The notes: generated from the sequence alone by a model not told the origin. A stretch of 64,000 nt of DNA from Diplonema papillatum (GCA_030068145.1 JAPJBO010000284.1:62001-126000), one strand, 5' to 3'. Counted from the first letter of the stretch, positions 43,260 through 54,719 are shown. Program-made: numbers and translations.

Positions 43260-43414
43260 CACGGTGGAGTCCAGCCTCGGAAGCTGGAAGTAAAAAAAGC
43301 GGGTGTCACACCCGCTTTTTCGAGGTGTGGACTTGCACGCGTTTTGGTTGTGGCACACCCGCTTTTCGGGCGTGACTCGGGCACACCCTCTTCTGAGGCT
43401 CGACCTCACCCGAG
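43260..43414. repeat. Repeat D, copy 3
   Basis: It begins CACGGTGGAGTCCAGCCTCG and ends in a degraded inverted form (GAGGCTCGACCTCACCCGAG). The internal hairpins GCGGGTG...CACCCGC and CACACCCG...CGGGCGTG are well kept. Confidence 0.85.
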
Positions 43415-44679
43415 TAGGTGAGCTCTGTTGGGAGGGGAATGCACTACGTGCACAAAGACAGCGCAGTCTCTCTGCACCGTTTCCTATATGCCATGTCCTA
43501 CCTGCACCTGCACAAATTCCACCTCTTGCGCTGGTTCTTTGGTAGCCAACAAAGTGAGCGCGGCAGCTTGTCTCGTACAGAACTACCACAGCAGCAAAGG
43601 ATGCAGAGGCGCAGTGTTCGGGCTCTTCGTCGGGCTTCTTCCCGCGCAAACATGCGGCGATGCGGGGGTTTATTCATGCGAAACCGCGAAACGAAGGCAA
43701 ACGGAAGTGTTTCCGCATATGGTTCGCGTGAGTTAGATTGCGTTCTTGGCATGCTAAAGTCGCACGACGAGAGTCTTGCGTCCGACTGCGGGTCCAGGGC
43801 AAAAAACAGGGAGAGGCAAGATGCTGAAAAAAGAAGTTGTACAGGATACAAGACAATGAGGGCGGGTTCTCGCCGGTTGGTTGGTTGTGTTGGACACATT
43901 GACTGACGGATGAGAGGGGGAGGACCGTCAGCTGGCCGGCGACTGACGACTCTCCCCATCTTCTGGATTTCTCGTGAGGTTCACCTCAGGCACGGACTGA
44001 TTTGCTTCACTCCAAACCTAATATGGGGGTCATGCACGTCCACTACATTACAAGGTCGCCCTACTCCTCGAAGAACGCAGCTTTCGAGGATGTGTCCTCC
44101 CGCTTGCAGCGCTGGGACCAGCTTCTTCGAAAAGGGACGACTGCATTTCGACGAGAAGGCGCGAGGCACACACGCGGTCGCGAAGCGGAACAGTGCACGT
44201 GAAGACTTCCTTCCTGTTTCCCCTGCAGTCCCCTCGTGCGGCTCCAGCGGAAAGTATATCACACCGCGCTTAATGGAAGAAATGAGCAAGCCCCGGAAGA
44301 CACTTCTATTGTATTTGCTTCCTGCAGCTGGCGCCGATGCCTTCCCCGCCACCTTCAGGGGAGGTTTAGTCACCCAGCGTGGGCAGTTCTTGATCAGTCC
44401 GAGGCCAGCAGGACACTGGGAACACTTGACACCTGCGACGCGGGAGGAGAAATGCTTCGCGGCGCAGCTTTGGCTGGAAAATGTATAACATAAAGGATCC
44501 GCCATCGATCAGTCTCAGATGTACTGCGGTCTCGATCGGCCAAGCCTCCGCCATCCGTCACAATGACGCGATTACAAGCGAGTACAAGCACGCAATGGTC
44601 GCAACTGAGCTTCGACCAGTCCTTGAGAACAACCGGACAAGCGACCGGGCGAACGTTGAAGGGGGCCCACTAATCCTGC
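43415..44679. other. Intergenic, no supported gene
   Basis: A minus-strand frame near 44385-44480 contains VKCSQCPAGLGLIKNCPRW, a Cys pattern seen in EGF-like or GCC2/GCC3 modules. Its flanking splice sites are ambiguous, so no gene is called. Confidence 0.4.
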
Positions 44680-45783
44680 TAGCTAATACACATTGGTCTT
44701 TTCCTGCGCATGTGTTGCGTCGTTGTTCAGACTCCATCAGTCGGCAGTTCGGTGTCAAGCGGGTCATATCGGTGGGACGATAGTGACGCGGGGAGGCGAC
44801 GCTTCGGTGAGGGCGAACGCTTCTTGCATGTCGACCCTGCCGCTGTTTCCAGGCGTCGTCGGCCGGTGCACGGAGGCCCTCGCACTGGACTGGAGTGTAA
44901 TATTGCGGGTTTCTCGTTGGCGAATTGGCTGACAATTTCCAAATTTGCGGGACTAAGGATCCTAGCAAAACCACTGCCAAAGTTGTTGAAACTCCGTAGA
45001 TGGGCGACGCTAGGGGTTCTCGGTAGCGGCAGGCAAAAAGCTGATGGTCTATTCTTACACATGTGTTGCAGTTCAGTGTCAAGCGGGTCATATCGATGGG
45101 ACGATAGTGACGCGGGGAGGCGACGCTTCGTTGCGGGCGAACTCTTCTTGCTTGTCGATGTCGGCCCTGCCGTAGTTTCCAGGCGTCGTCGGCCGGTGCA
45201 CGGATGCCCTCGCACTGGACTGTAGTGTAATATTGCGGGTTTCTCGTTGGCGAATTGGCTGACAACTTCCAAATTTGCGGGACTAAGGATCCTAGCAAAT
45301 CCACTGCCAAAGTTGTTGAAACTCCGTAGGTGGGGTTCTCGGTAGCGGCAGGCAAAAAGCTGATGGTCTATTCCTACACATATGTTGCCTGTCGTTGTTC
45401 AGAATCTAGCAGTCGGCAGTTCGGCGTCAAGCGGGTCATATAGACGGGACGATAGTGACGCGGGGAGGCGACGCTTCGTTGCGGGCGAACTCTTCTTGCA
45501 TGTCGATGTCGGCCCTGCCGTAGTTTCCAGGCGTCGTCGGCCGGTGCACGGATGCCCTCGCACTGGACTGTAGTGTAATATTGCGGGTTTCTCGTTGGCG
45601 AATTGGCTGACAACTTCCAAATTTGCGGGACTAAGGATCCTAGCAAATCCACTGCCAAAGTTGTTGAAACTCCGTAGGTGGGGTACTCGGTAGCGGCAGG
45701 CAAAAAGCTGATGGTCTATTCCTACACATATGTTGCCTGTCGTTGTTCAGAATCTAGCAGTCGGCAGTTCGGCGTCAAGCGGG
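44680..45783 (-). repeat. Three tandem copies of the PH gene 3' end, 330-348-bp units
   Basis: Anchors (GGTGCACGGA) lie at 44865, 45195 and 45543, and at 45891 inside the gene, giving periods of 330, 348 and 348 bp. Each unit repeats the last 40 or so codons and stop region of the PH-domain gene, then about 220 bp of 3' sequence. At the 5' edge (minus strand) each copy starts with ATTACACT(A/C)CAG|TCCAGTGCGAGG, which again looks like a splice acceptor placed where the gene has continuous coding sequence. In another frame the units stay open, two in a row giving a 265-codon frame (44558-45355). I regard that frame as secondary. Confidence 0.9.
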
Positions 45784-48700
45784 TCATATAGACGGGACGA
45801 TAGTGACGCGGGGAGGCGACGCTTCGTTGCGGGCGAACTCTTCTTGCATGTCGATGTCGGCCCTGCCGTAGTTTCCAGGCGTCGTCGGCCGGTGCACGGA
45901 TGCCCTCGTGCGCCGGATGGAGCTCGGCTTGACGGTGTCGGCGGCGGCCGCCAGCGGCGAGCCCCCCCCGGAAACCGCCGCCCACGGCGAACCGCCCGAC
46001 ATGGCGGGTCGCACGCTCCGCGGACTGCCCGAAGGGCTGTTGCTGCCGTTCACGTTGACGTATCCCCGAGACGGGCTCGCGTAGCACACGGTCAACACCA
46101 GGGCGCGCAACCCGTCAAGCCATTCCGATCGCTGCACCGAATCTTGGGCGAGGAACCTATGCTTTCCGCCGTCCTTCATCTCGACGTAGAATCCCAGGTG
46201 CTCCGCGTTCGCGCGTTCCTGAGGGAGCGGGTAGTCGAAGAAGGCTTCGATCTCGACGGCCGTCACGCACCTCAGATCAATACTGTCGAACTCGCCCCAG
46301 CGCCGGTCGCGATGGGAGTAGTTCAGGGTGCCGGTGGCGACGTCGGACCACATGTAGATGTTCCGCCAGCGGCGGCCGCCGGTCTTGTCCCAGTTGTGGA
46401 GCGAGGCCAGCACGCGGCCGTTGTGCGCCTGCCCACACGACTCGCGGACGCTGTCCGCCTGCTGCGAGAACGCGCCGACGTGGAAGTCCGAGGCGATCTC
46501 ATAGCGGAGGGCGGTCTCCGCCAGCGACAGGTCCTGCTGCTCGGCCTGGTTCGACTTGACCCGCAGATTCTCGCGCGTGTCGAGGAGCTGAAGAGGGGGT
46601 GGGGTGGGGATGAAAACGCGGGCGCCGCCCCGCCGGGGGGAAAATCTTAGTTTCGTGTTCCACGTATGTTTGGTGCTAGGGGGGGAGTGTAAATGGAAAG
46701 ACAGAACGCTGTGTCTCGTGCATCTTTGGTGCTAGCATCACGTCTCCCTTCGGAGAGAAAGAGAGAGTTAGTGTGCAGGGACCATCTCTCAGTTCCGTCA
46801 CCCCCCTACTGCCCCGGACTACTGTCGTTACGTCGGAGGCCCAGTGCGAGCCGCGGCCTTGTCATAGTGGATGGCTGCGCCGATGATGAAGAAGATGTTA
46901 CATAGAACAGAAATTCCGGTACGCGAAATTCATTTTTACCCTATGGTTCTTCGAAGGCAGTTGAAGTATGGCTAAAGATAAAGTGGTGTCACCTGAAGGG
47001 AGTAATCTCAGGGCCGCCTACGTGATAAAGCCGTTAAGCATTGGGGACTTTTAAGTACACGGACCACACGGATCTGCATGCACTGTGTGCACCGTTAAGC
47101 AGCGGCTGTCGGCTTATCCCGTGACACCTTTTATATGTAGTTGGTTATCACGAATAGACTACATTATAGAAAGAGTAGCGTTGGCACTCTTACAGGTTCG
47201 TTCCCTCGTAGCTCGCCGGGAACGGGCACTCCAGTGAAACTGGGTATGTTACCGTTTCAGGTTTGGGTTTAGGGAGCATTGCCTCATGTGGATTCTGAGA
47301 CCTATTTCTCCCACGAATGGTGAACCAGCTTTGGTACAGAAGTGGCGGCATACATCTTCAATTGTTTCGTCCAGCGCCGTTTGCAGATGGTCCCTGTGCG
47401 CCCGCAGTCGACGGATGTCCGCCTCATTTTGCCGAATCTGTGTGGTGGGTTGTTCCTTTTTTCCTGTTCCGTCGTCGGCAACATCATTCTACTTTTCTTT
47501 CTCAGCAGCTTCAAGGTACCAGGGAAAGCCTGCTACACGGGAGCCAAGCTTCACGTGTTCGGCAGTACTGCAGAGCCACGGGCCTACGGGTCAAGTGGCT
47601 ACCGATTTCCCACTAAAGCATCAAGGCGTGGCGCACCTTGGGGCTTGGCGCTTGCGCTGAACACAAGCTCGTCGAGACGGTCAGCCACAGGGTAGAGCGG
47701 ACGGGGTTGTGGCACTGTGCTCCGACTCAAGCCTTGCAAGCTGTGGATGCCATCACGTTCCTGGACCCGGAGCGGCCTTTTTCGTTTTCTCTTCTTCTTC
47801 TTTCAGCAGCTTCTCGTGCCGACTTTCTGTGACGGCTGATTCAGAGGTATCCTCTTCTTTGGGGTAGGAGTGAGTGCTGGCAAATGTGGGTTCCTGTTTT
47901 CGGCCTAGCTGTGAAGGGCCTCCACGCCAAACCGATGGGGAGATTTTGTACTGCCCTTTGTAACCTCGTTAGCGACAGGCCTAAAAAAGAAACGGGACGT
48001 ACCTCTGTGTTCTTCCGAGTTCTAAGTTCCTCGTAGAGGACCTTGTTGCTGAAATGGAGGTAAAAGGCCTGGTTTTCGAGGCGCTCGACGTCTTGCTGCA
48101 GGTCGACGATGACGCGGTTCGACGTCTTCATGCCGGTCAGGAACCGATCGCCCCAGTCCTGCGCCTCGGCGAGTTTTCCGGCCAGGATGTACTTCTCGTT
48201 TTCAAGCTTCGCGATGGCCGCGTTGTGCCTTTCGGTGTCCTTTTCGCGGCAGAAGAGACGCCATTTGGTGAGGTATCGCGACAGCGAGAGGCAGCTGGAG
48301 TGCGTGCTGAGGTTGTCGATGCCATGGACCTTCGTCGTGATCTTCCGATTGATCTCGGTGGCGAGCTGCTGCTCGAGGTCCGCGATGCGGTTGAGGGCTT
48401 CTTTGAGCTTTTGGTCGGTCCGGAGAAGCTGAATGGCGAAATTCCGAGCCTTCTTCAACTCCTTGAGGCGAACCTCGAGGACGGCGGACTCTGACTGGTA
48501 CCAGTGCCGGATGAACTCTTCCCTGTACTCCGACTGCTGGTCGATGGCCTCGCGCGCAGCCTCCTCTTCAGCCTCCATCGCCGCCATGTCCGTTTCCAGG
48601 TCTTCCTCCTCGGGGACCGGCTCCCCTTTCAACACACCAATCCACTTCTCCTTTTCCTCCGCCGACTCGCACTTGAACTCGTACTTTCGGTACTTCCCGG

Positions 48701-49331
48701 TTTTCATCGTGAAGCTCAAGTCCGGGTCCTTCGGCGCGTCCTCGATTTCCAAGTCTTCCTCGAGCTGCAGCGACTCTTTTTCTTCGTAGTACTTGAGCGT
48801 CCGGCCTTGGAGCACGAACCAGCGCTTGTCGTACCCGCGGGTCAGCACGCGCGTCGGGGTTTTTTTGTTCAAGAAGCCCATCATGAAGATTCGCTGCTCG
48901 GACTTGACCATGAGGGCGCCCTCGAGAAGCCGGTATTCGAGTCGACTCTGGTTGAGGTCCTTTTGCAGGTGGTTGATCTTCTGGTGGAGCATGCCCATCT
49001 GGTCGAGGGCGTGCGTGTACATAGGCGCGCTGACAGGTTCGGGCTCAGCGACAGGTTCGAACTCCAGGCCCGGAATCTCTTCTCGGGGAGGTGGCGGCGG
49101 CTCTTTATCCTCTTCATCTTCTTCGCCGTCTCCATCGGCGCCGTCGGTCTTTTCCTTGTCGTCTTTCTTGTCGTCCTTCGTATCCTTTTTGTCGTCCTTC
49201 TTGTCATCTTTTTTGTCGTCCTTCTTGTCATCTTTTTTGTCGTCTTTCTTGTCGTCTTTTTTGTCGTCCTTCTTGGCATCCTTTTTGTCGTCCTTCTTGT
49301 CGTCTTTCTTGTCATCCTTCTTCGGCGGCAT
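45784..49331 (-). CDS. Double PH-domain coiled-coil protein, two exons
   Basis: Exons are 48003-49331 and 45784-46587, phase 0 (donor GAG|GTACGT, acceptor CCCCCTCTTCAG), 710 residues. Residues 1-60 are a KKDD repeat and 61-90 are acidic and Pro-rich. A coiled coil (LHQKINHLQKDLNQSRLEYR) precedes PH domain 1 at about 150-240 (MMGFLNKKTPTRVLTRGYDK, RWFVLQGRTLKYYEE, ending AEEKEKWIGVL with the conserved Trp). A long coiled coil runs to the end of exon 1. Exon 2 continues with LLDTRENLRVKSNQAEQQ, then PH domain 2 at about 500-590 (RRWRNIYMWSD to SVQRSEWLDGLRAL). PH domains bind phosphoinositides or proteins, so a membrane or cytoskeleton adaptor is likely. The C-terminal tail is the segment that is tandemly duplicated downstream. 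The KKDD DNA is itself a simple repeat and may vary in length. Confidence 0.8.
46588..48002 (-). other. Intron of the PH-domain gene with repeat J
   Basis: A 1415-nt intron. At about 47000-47230 it holds repeat J (AAGTACACGGACCACACGGATC, TTAAGCAGCGGC, AGAGTAGCGTTGGCACTCTT, CGTAGCTCGCCGGGAA), shared with 2925-3130 and partly 34272-34335. Two short copies of a TTGGTGCTAG motif lie at 46665-46740. No internal exon seen. Confidence 0.6.
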
Positions 49332-51870
49332 CGCTTAAACCCCCCCGCCGGCCGGCCCTCCTCGGCACACCCGCCGCCCCTCCCCCACCGCGGCCACCTA
49401 TTATTTGTGTCCTCGGTATTTTTCGTTTCAACTGCGGGGCCTGCAGTACCGGGGACGAGGGCATTTGCGTCCTGTACAGAACCCCCGGGAAACGGTGTGT
49501 GGCTGAGCGCTCTCAATCTGGCAGTCCTTTGAGGTCTTCCTGACCTACCAATTCCCCTTGCTGAGTCAAATTAAGCCGCATACACCACGCCTGGTGGTGC
49601 CGTCCCGACAAATCCTTTCAGTTCAGCCTTGCGAATGTACTCTCCCCCCCTGAACCCATTCACTTTAAGTTCTCGTTCGCCTGGAGGTGCCATGGGAGCC
49701 AAAATGACTTCCCTCTAAGCCTATGCCTAAGACGGCATCGTTTACAGCAGTTGACTACGACGGTATCTGGTCGTCTTGGATCTAGGTAATTCCGCGCGTC
49801 TTCCCACGACGCCGAATCGTCGCTTTCGCCGGCTCGGGTTCGGGTACGCCATAAGCCCGTCCCGGGTACGCCATGACCCCTATTCCTAGAACTATACACA
49901 CAGCAGGGAATTCGATGCAGTTCCAGGGGAGATGGGTGGGCCGGCTCACAGACGTTTCGGTACGACGACGGCTCGTCCACCGAGCGTCTTCACGCGATCT
50001 TCGGGCTTCCGAGCCCCCCGTCTTTACACCTTTTTGTATTTCGGACGATCTTGTGGGCGTACAGATTGGTGTCTTTCACTGTCTATCACGGTCGAAGAAG
50101 TAGTCACCTAGTGACTAATGCAGGATGGATGATGGCAGCTGGACCTGCACCCTCTGGGTGCTTCCAGGTTACGCGCAATCGGGGGTTTGAAACATGATGA
50201 TTAATATCAAATCAAAAGCCAGCACCCACGCGGCGTTGACTGTGGCTGGTCTTTGTAAGGGCTCCCTTGATATTACTTTGATCAAACTCACACTAAGCCG
50301 AAACCACCCAGTGACTAATGCAGGCCATCGCTGCAGATATTCTACTTTCCAATCTCAAACTATCACGGTGTACCACTGCACACCATGGTATATCATGGCC
50401 CATCCCTAATGGGAGCTTCACAGGATTGCTTTGGAACTGTTTATCACGGTACCATGATGGGGTATCCGGAGGACTGGCTTCAGTACGCCACACCGTAACA
50501 CAGCACCCTTCGCGGTCAATCCTCGTAGCTTCAGGCTCGAGGATTGGACAAAGGAGAAGCGGGACGAATTCGTAAACGAGAAGAAAGGTGCTCCGAAAGA
50601 AAAGAAAGCTGAACTTCCTCCGAGTGTGGGGTCCTTCTCTACGCGCATGGAAATGCAAAGAACCCTTGCGAGGAAGACGGCGGTACTTATTATTGCGTGT
50701 AAATGCGTTTGCCTGACGCAATATTCTGAAAAAAAAGAGAGGGAAGGTGCAACTAAAGGGAGGGGGAGAACTGGTTATGGCCCATCTGCTTCCGTGGGCC
50801 CGGTCCTTCATTTCCGGACCTCATGCAGCGGGGGGATTTGCGGGTCTGTATACAGAACAACGTCGAGGGGAAAGATCGGGAGGTATTGGCAGGCCGATGA
50901 GTCACGGCCACCCAATGGATAGCGTTGTGCGGCGCGTTCGTCGGGTGAGTCAGTCCACCCCTACTTCCTGGAAGTGCCTGCTGCTGCCTATCACAGTCCA
51001 TCAGCCCGGGGTGGGCCGGCCTCATCGTTGGCAGTCGGAAGACTATGACGTACGCCCACTCTGCGAGAGCTTGCGAGCGCTCTTTCGGCTAAGAACAGCC
51101 TTCTACGACCTGACCCTTCGCACAGCAGTCTTGGCAATGACGGGCTTCGATACAGCCACATGAAGAGCCAGACTACGGTGTTACCTGGCGCTCCAGAGCA
51201 TCTGAATACTTGCACTCACAGGTGCCACCGAGAGAAGTCCGGCGAGCCCATACCAACGCGGGAAGCTGTAGAGTGAGTTTAACTTGTGTTGTGGTGCTCG
51301 AAGGTGGACAGCATTCGACAACGAACGTGCATGGATTGCGTTTAGAGGCCACCAAACGTTAATGCCAAGGGATGGCGGCAGCGAGGACGGAGATAAGACG
51401 CGTCACTGGCTAACCAGAAAACCGGAAAATGATGAGGGGAGGGAATTGTTTTTCGTTGAACGCTTTGCCCTGGACGTTTGTTTTTTGGTACAGGGCGCAA
51501 GGAAACGCCGTGGAAGGCCTGTGACGCGTTCTTATTTCCTCCACCATTGCATGTTTGGTGAAAAGAAAATAGTCTGGTTATGATAGCTTGGAAGAGGCAG
51601 TCGAAACCCTCTGCGACGGTTGCTACGGGCAGATTTGCGAAAGCTTTGGTTGGTGATCTAGCTGGGCCGGGGCAAAACTCCAGCGTTGCAACAAGCCACA
51701 ACCCCTTGTTCGGACGGACCCCATTCAGGATCTCCGTTCTCTTTTTCGACGCGGGCCTTCAAAAAAGGGGGTCCAAGGAGCTTCGAGGCACACAAGCGAA
51801 GACTTCGTTGTCAATAGTAAAGAAAGAGAAAAAGTCTGTTTGGCCACCTCAAGAAGTCGTAAAACAAGTT
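49332..51870. other. Intergenic, no supported gene
   Basis: Repeat L, copy 2, lies at about 49670-49755 (GGGAGCCAAAATGAC ... GACGGCATCGTTTACAGCAG). Short repeats around 50050-50460 share ATCACGG and GTGACTAATGCAG. A minus-strand frame near 51580-51680 (SPTKAFANLPVATVAEGFDC) has protein-like composition but no splice or family support. Confidence 0.45.
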
Positions 51871-52983
51871 CTACACCTCTGAGATGTTGTAAACCCAGTT
51901 AAAGAAAGCACACCGCGTAGGATGCATCCGCTCCTGGTCGGGGTCCGGGAAGTCAGCATCGCTCGCGTCGTCGAGCATTTCGTCAGGGTCCGAGGTCATC
52001 GCGATGGAGATCAACTCGAAGAATGTTTGCCACGAAGCCGCTTGGGACGAGCCTGGGCGGACGAAGGGAAGCACTTCGACAAGGGCCTGCCCAGCTTGCG
52101 TGTAGTGCACTGGCTTCACTCCGTAAAAGGAGTGCAGAACGCCGAGCTCGGCTAGTTCCTGGCAGCGGCGGAGGGAGTGCGGGAGGTGGGTAACGATGCC
52201 GCCGAGCTTCGAAAGCATCGGGCACAACCGCACTTCGCCTTCGACGAAGAGAGAGCGCAGGACGGGTGCACGGTGGTACAGGGCGTTCCAGAACCGAGTC
52301 TCGGCGTTGTCCGAGTTGATCTGGGCCGAGTGCCACGACGACTGGCAGTACGACACGGCGTCGGGCGTGAGCCGCGGCGGGATCTGCTCAGCCACGCGCG
52401 CGGTGCGCTGCGCGGAGAGGATGATCCGGTTGAGGCAGCTGTAAAACCGCCGCCAGGCCACCTTCAGGTCGTCCGTCAGCTTCGCGCCGAGAGACCGCGC
52501 AAGCGACGCCTGGAGGGCCCGCCAGAACATGCTGTAGTGATACTCGTCGACCCCGTAAGCCACGTGCGAGATGCCGATGCTCTGGATCGGGCGGACCAGC
52601 TGGTAGAACCGCTGCTTCTTCTCGCCCTGGGCAGCCTCGATGAGGGCGATTGCCTCCGTAATTTTGTCGGTCATGCGCTCGCCGACCTTGTCCAGGTCCG
52701 CACGCCGCTTTTTGAACAGCTGCTTCGTGTCGGGCGACGCGTCGCCGAGCAGCGCGAGCGTCTGGGCGCCTAAATTGGGCGTTTCCCGCAGGCACTCCTG
52801 CCACGACGCCTTCACCGCCACGATGTCCTCCATCTTCAGGGACAGCTTGGTGGTGTCCGTTTTGTGGAGGTGCAGGGGCGGGTCCACATTGTCCGGCGGC
52901 GACCCTTGCTTCGCAACAGGCACCGCACTGTCGAACACGTCGGATTCGCTCGGTTCCCCGGGTTTGCTGGCGCCGCAGCCCAT
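51871..52983 (-). CDS. Twin-globin protein with predicted N-terminal acylation
   Basis: 370 residues from MGCGASKPGE, a classic N-myristoylation/palmitoylation start. This is why ATG at 52983 is preferred to one 15 codons upstream. Two globin domains follow. The first (about 55-195) has SHVAYGVDEYHY with proximal His140; the second (about 210-350) has LGVLHSFYGVKPVHYTQAG with proximal His284. Both carry the HxxYGV..xHY pattern of helix F to G in neuroglobin- and androglobin-like eukaryotic globins, and both keep a Phe at the CD corner (KQLFKK, RSLFVE). The likely role is membrane-attached heme-based gas sensing or redox chemistry. No output domain (cyclase, kinase) is fused. The stop follows ...YNISEV; the preceding GAG|GTGTAG could be a weak donor, so a further exon is possible. 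Confidence 0.8.
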   Translation of the reverse strand: MGCGASKPGEPSESDVFDSAVPVAKQGSPPDNVDPPLHLHKTDTTKLSLKMEDIVAVKASWQECLRETPNLGAQTLALLGDASPDTKQLFKKRRADLDKVGERMTDKITEAIALIEAAQGEKKQRFYQLVRPIQSIGISHVAYGVDEYHYSMFWRALQASLARSLGAKLTDDLKVAWRRFYSCLNRIILSAQRTARVAEQIPPRLTPDAVSYCQSSWHSAQINSDNAETRFWNALYHRAPVLRSLFVEGEVRLCPMLSKLGGIVTHLPHSLRRCQELAELGVLHSFYGVKPVHYTQAGQALVEVLPFVRPGSSQAASWQTFFELISIAMTSDPDEMLDDASDADFPDPDQERMHPTRCAFFNWVYNISEV

Positions 52984-53106
52984 TGGGAGTGGGCCCTCGT
53001 TTTCTTTGGTTCCTGGGATACGGTTCATGGTAGGTGTGCGTATAAGTCGAACTTTGAGTGCGTGAGCCCCTCCGAAGAAAGACCCATCTCACTAGTTCCA
53101 GGCTAC
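52984..53106. other. 5' region of the globin gene
   Basis: Short spacer. Contains the upstream in-frame ATG at 53028, rejected as the start in favour of the acylation motif. Confidence 0.5.
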
Positions 53107-53598
53107 TCAGCCCGGATCTCTGGGTCGCGTCCCCCTCCTCTCTTGGTCGCCTGGTCCGGCCTGGTCGCTTCGCGCTTCCCCTTCGTTTTGTATCACCTGC
53201 TGCACGGTCTTCTTCCTTCCTTGTGTCACCTGCGACGCGGGCCGCTTCACTGCTCGCCTTCGCGTGGACTGCACTGTACTCGTTGCCATATCCGCGATTG
53301 CTTCTCGACGACAGCGCCTGCCTTCCCTGTTCTGCCCTTCGCCTCTGTGGTCCGTCGGCAGCTTCGGCTCAGGCGTCTTTCTGTGCCATCTGAATCTCCT
53401 CGTCTTCCTTCCTACGTTGCTTGCACTCTGTGCTGCTCGCGTCGCTTGCGGCGCGGGCCTCTTCAGAGCCGGCCGTGCTCTGCCTTCGCATCCTGGTTCG
53501 CGCCCTCTGCCTCCGGCGCGCCTCGTGACACTTCCTTGCCTTGGGTGCTGTTCCTCTTCGAGCTGCAAGGTGAACCCCCTTCGTCCGATGGGTATCAC
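53107..53598 (-). CDS. Possible basic low-complexity ORF
   Basis: A 163-codon frame rich in Arg, Lys, Gln and Pro, with two related blocks (LKRPAPQATR and VKRPASQVTQ). The base composition is like neighbouring coding exons, but no domain is recognised and a second minus-strand frame overlaps it (53369-53665). It could be a nuclear basic protein, the 5' part of the globin transcript, or non-coding. Confidence 0.3.
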   Translation of the reverse strand: MIPIGRRGFTLQLEEEQHPRQGSVTRRAGGRGREPGCEGRARPALKRPAPQATRAAQSASNVGRKTRRFRWHRKTPEPKLPTDHRGEGQNREGRRCRREAIADMATSTVQSTRRRAVKRPASQVTQGRKKTVQQVIQNEGEARSDQAGPGDQERRGTRPRDPG

Positions 53599-53639
53599 TT
53601 TTTGAAATCATGATAGGTGTGCGGCCAACCGGCAGGCCA

Positions 53640-53867
53640 GCCGAAAAAAGCCGCAAGCAACCCAAGCCGTGGCCAACCTAAGCTAGTCAGCAAACCAACC
53701 TCAACCAGGCAACAAGCCTACGTTAAACAGACAGCAGGCCAAGCTAAACTGGGCAGCAACCCAACCAGGCAGCAACCCAAACTAAATAATGCTGGGTGCA
53801 CACTTGTAAATGAATCCCAATTTGCGCACTCGGTAGTAAACCGAGAAAAAGTTCCCGCCATTTTTTT
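53640..53867. repeat. Short imperfect CAACC-rich repeats
   Basis: Blocks such as GGCAGCAACCCAAC and GCAAACCAACCTCAACC recur irregularly up to about 53790. The remainder to 53867 has no feature. Confidence 0.6.
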
Positions 53868-53945
53868 GAGTCCATGGTCCAGTGTCACCACACACACACA
53901 CGGTTTGGGAGTCGGAGGTTCGATTCCCGCCCGAGATCCTTTTGG
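53868..53945 (+). other. tRNA-like sequence, probably degenerate
   Basis: An A-box-like TGGTCCAGTG and a good B box GGTTCGATTCC lie about 45 bases apart, as in a tRNA or tRNA-derived SINE. A TTTGGGA loop between them would be the Pro anticodon loop. Acceptor and anticodon stems do not pair, and a CA repeat interrupts, so a functional tRNA is unlikely. Confidence 0.35.
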
Positions 53946-54024
53946 GGTTTGAAACGGCCCTAAAACTGACCTTTGTCCATCTGAAATAGCTCTTTACATC
54001 CCGCGTAGTTTTGGTTGGAAAAAA

Positions 54025-54106
54025 TCTTCTCGGCCGGAATCGAACCAGCGACCGTTCGATTACTTAATGCCTACAGTCGAACGCTCTACCAATTGAGTAC
54101 GAGAAG
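54025..54106 (-). tRNA. tRNA-Tyr (anticodon GTA) with a 10-nt intron
   Basis: On the minus strand a 7-bp acceptor stem (CTTCTCG/CGAGAAG) pairs perfectly, with discriminator A. The D arm is CTC-AATTGGTA-GAG. The anticodon stem TTCGA/TCGAA encloses CTGTA and an extra 10 bases placed after position 37, as in most eukaryotic tRNA-Tyr genes. The T arm is GCTGG-TTCGATT-CCGGC with one T-G pair. A and B boxes are intact. Total 82 bases including the intron. It shares the strand of the protein genes around it. A T tract expected for RNA polymerase III follows on the minus strand (GATTTTTTCC). Confidence 0.95.
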
Positions 54107-54719
54107 GACAATCGGAGGTTTTTTTTCGTTTTCATACTGTCCGCTCTGCAGTGGTCCGTGTTTCAAGACGGGTAGTAGAAGATCGCTGTGTCTGACATGA
54201 GCCTGCGAGCGTTTAACCACGTCAGGCCAGCGGGAGCAAGGACGTTGTCCGAAGACGCCGACACTGACCCTTCGCTGACGATGCCGCGGGTCACCTCCTC
54301 AACTCATTCCTATCCTGGTCGATCCGAGCAAAACTGAGGCAGCCGGCAAGCCGTCTCGGCGTGGTTGTCGCGCGGGCTTGTGTCCTTGCTGGAGTCCTTT
54401 CTTCTGTCTTCTCTGTTTCCGCCCGTTGTGTTCGGCTCGCTTGCGGGGGGTGTCGCTCCTGCCGTTTACTGTTAGTAAAACGGCTGCTGCCCATGGGGCC
54501 TGCCTCTTTTGGAGGATATCGGTTATCGGTTATCGGTACGGAGGCGGAATTTTCGCTACACTCCGCACGAGCCAAAAAAAACTGGTAGCTGGTTCAATTC
54601 CGTGTGCTAAATAGCCACAACCAGGGGGTTCGGGACGTGGAAATCGTAGAAATTTCCATGCTCGAAAAAAGCTTCTAAAATATATGGGGCAAAAGGGCTC
54701 CCCCAAAACAAAGACTCCA
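54107..54719. other. Intergenic
   Basis: Another B-box-like GGTTCAATTCC lies at 54592, without a tRNA structure around it. Nothing else supported. Confidence 0.4.

Noticed and set aside
40530..43421. Several plus-strand frames of 240-380 codons
   Set aside because: Antisense shadows of the Lys-rich repetitive gene and its upstream region.
44558..45355. 265-codon minus-strand frame in the PH 3' array
   Set aside because: Most likely an alternative-frame reading of the duplicated gene tail; kept only as a remark.
54592..54602. Second tRNA B box
   Set aside because: No stems or A box at the right distance.
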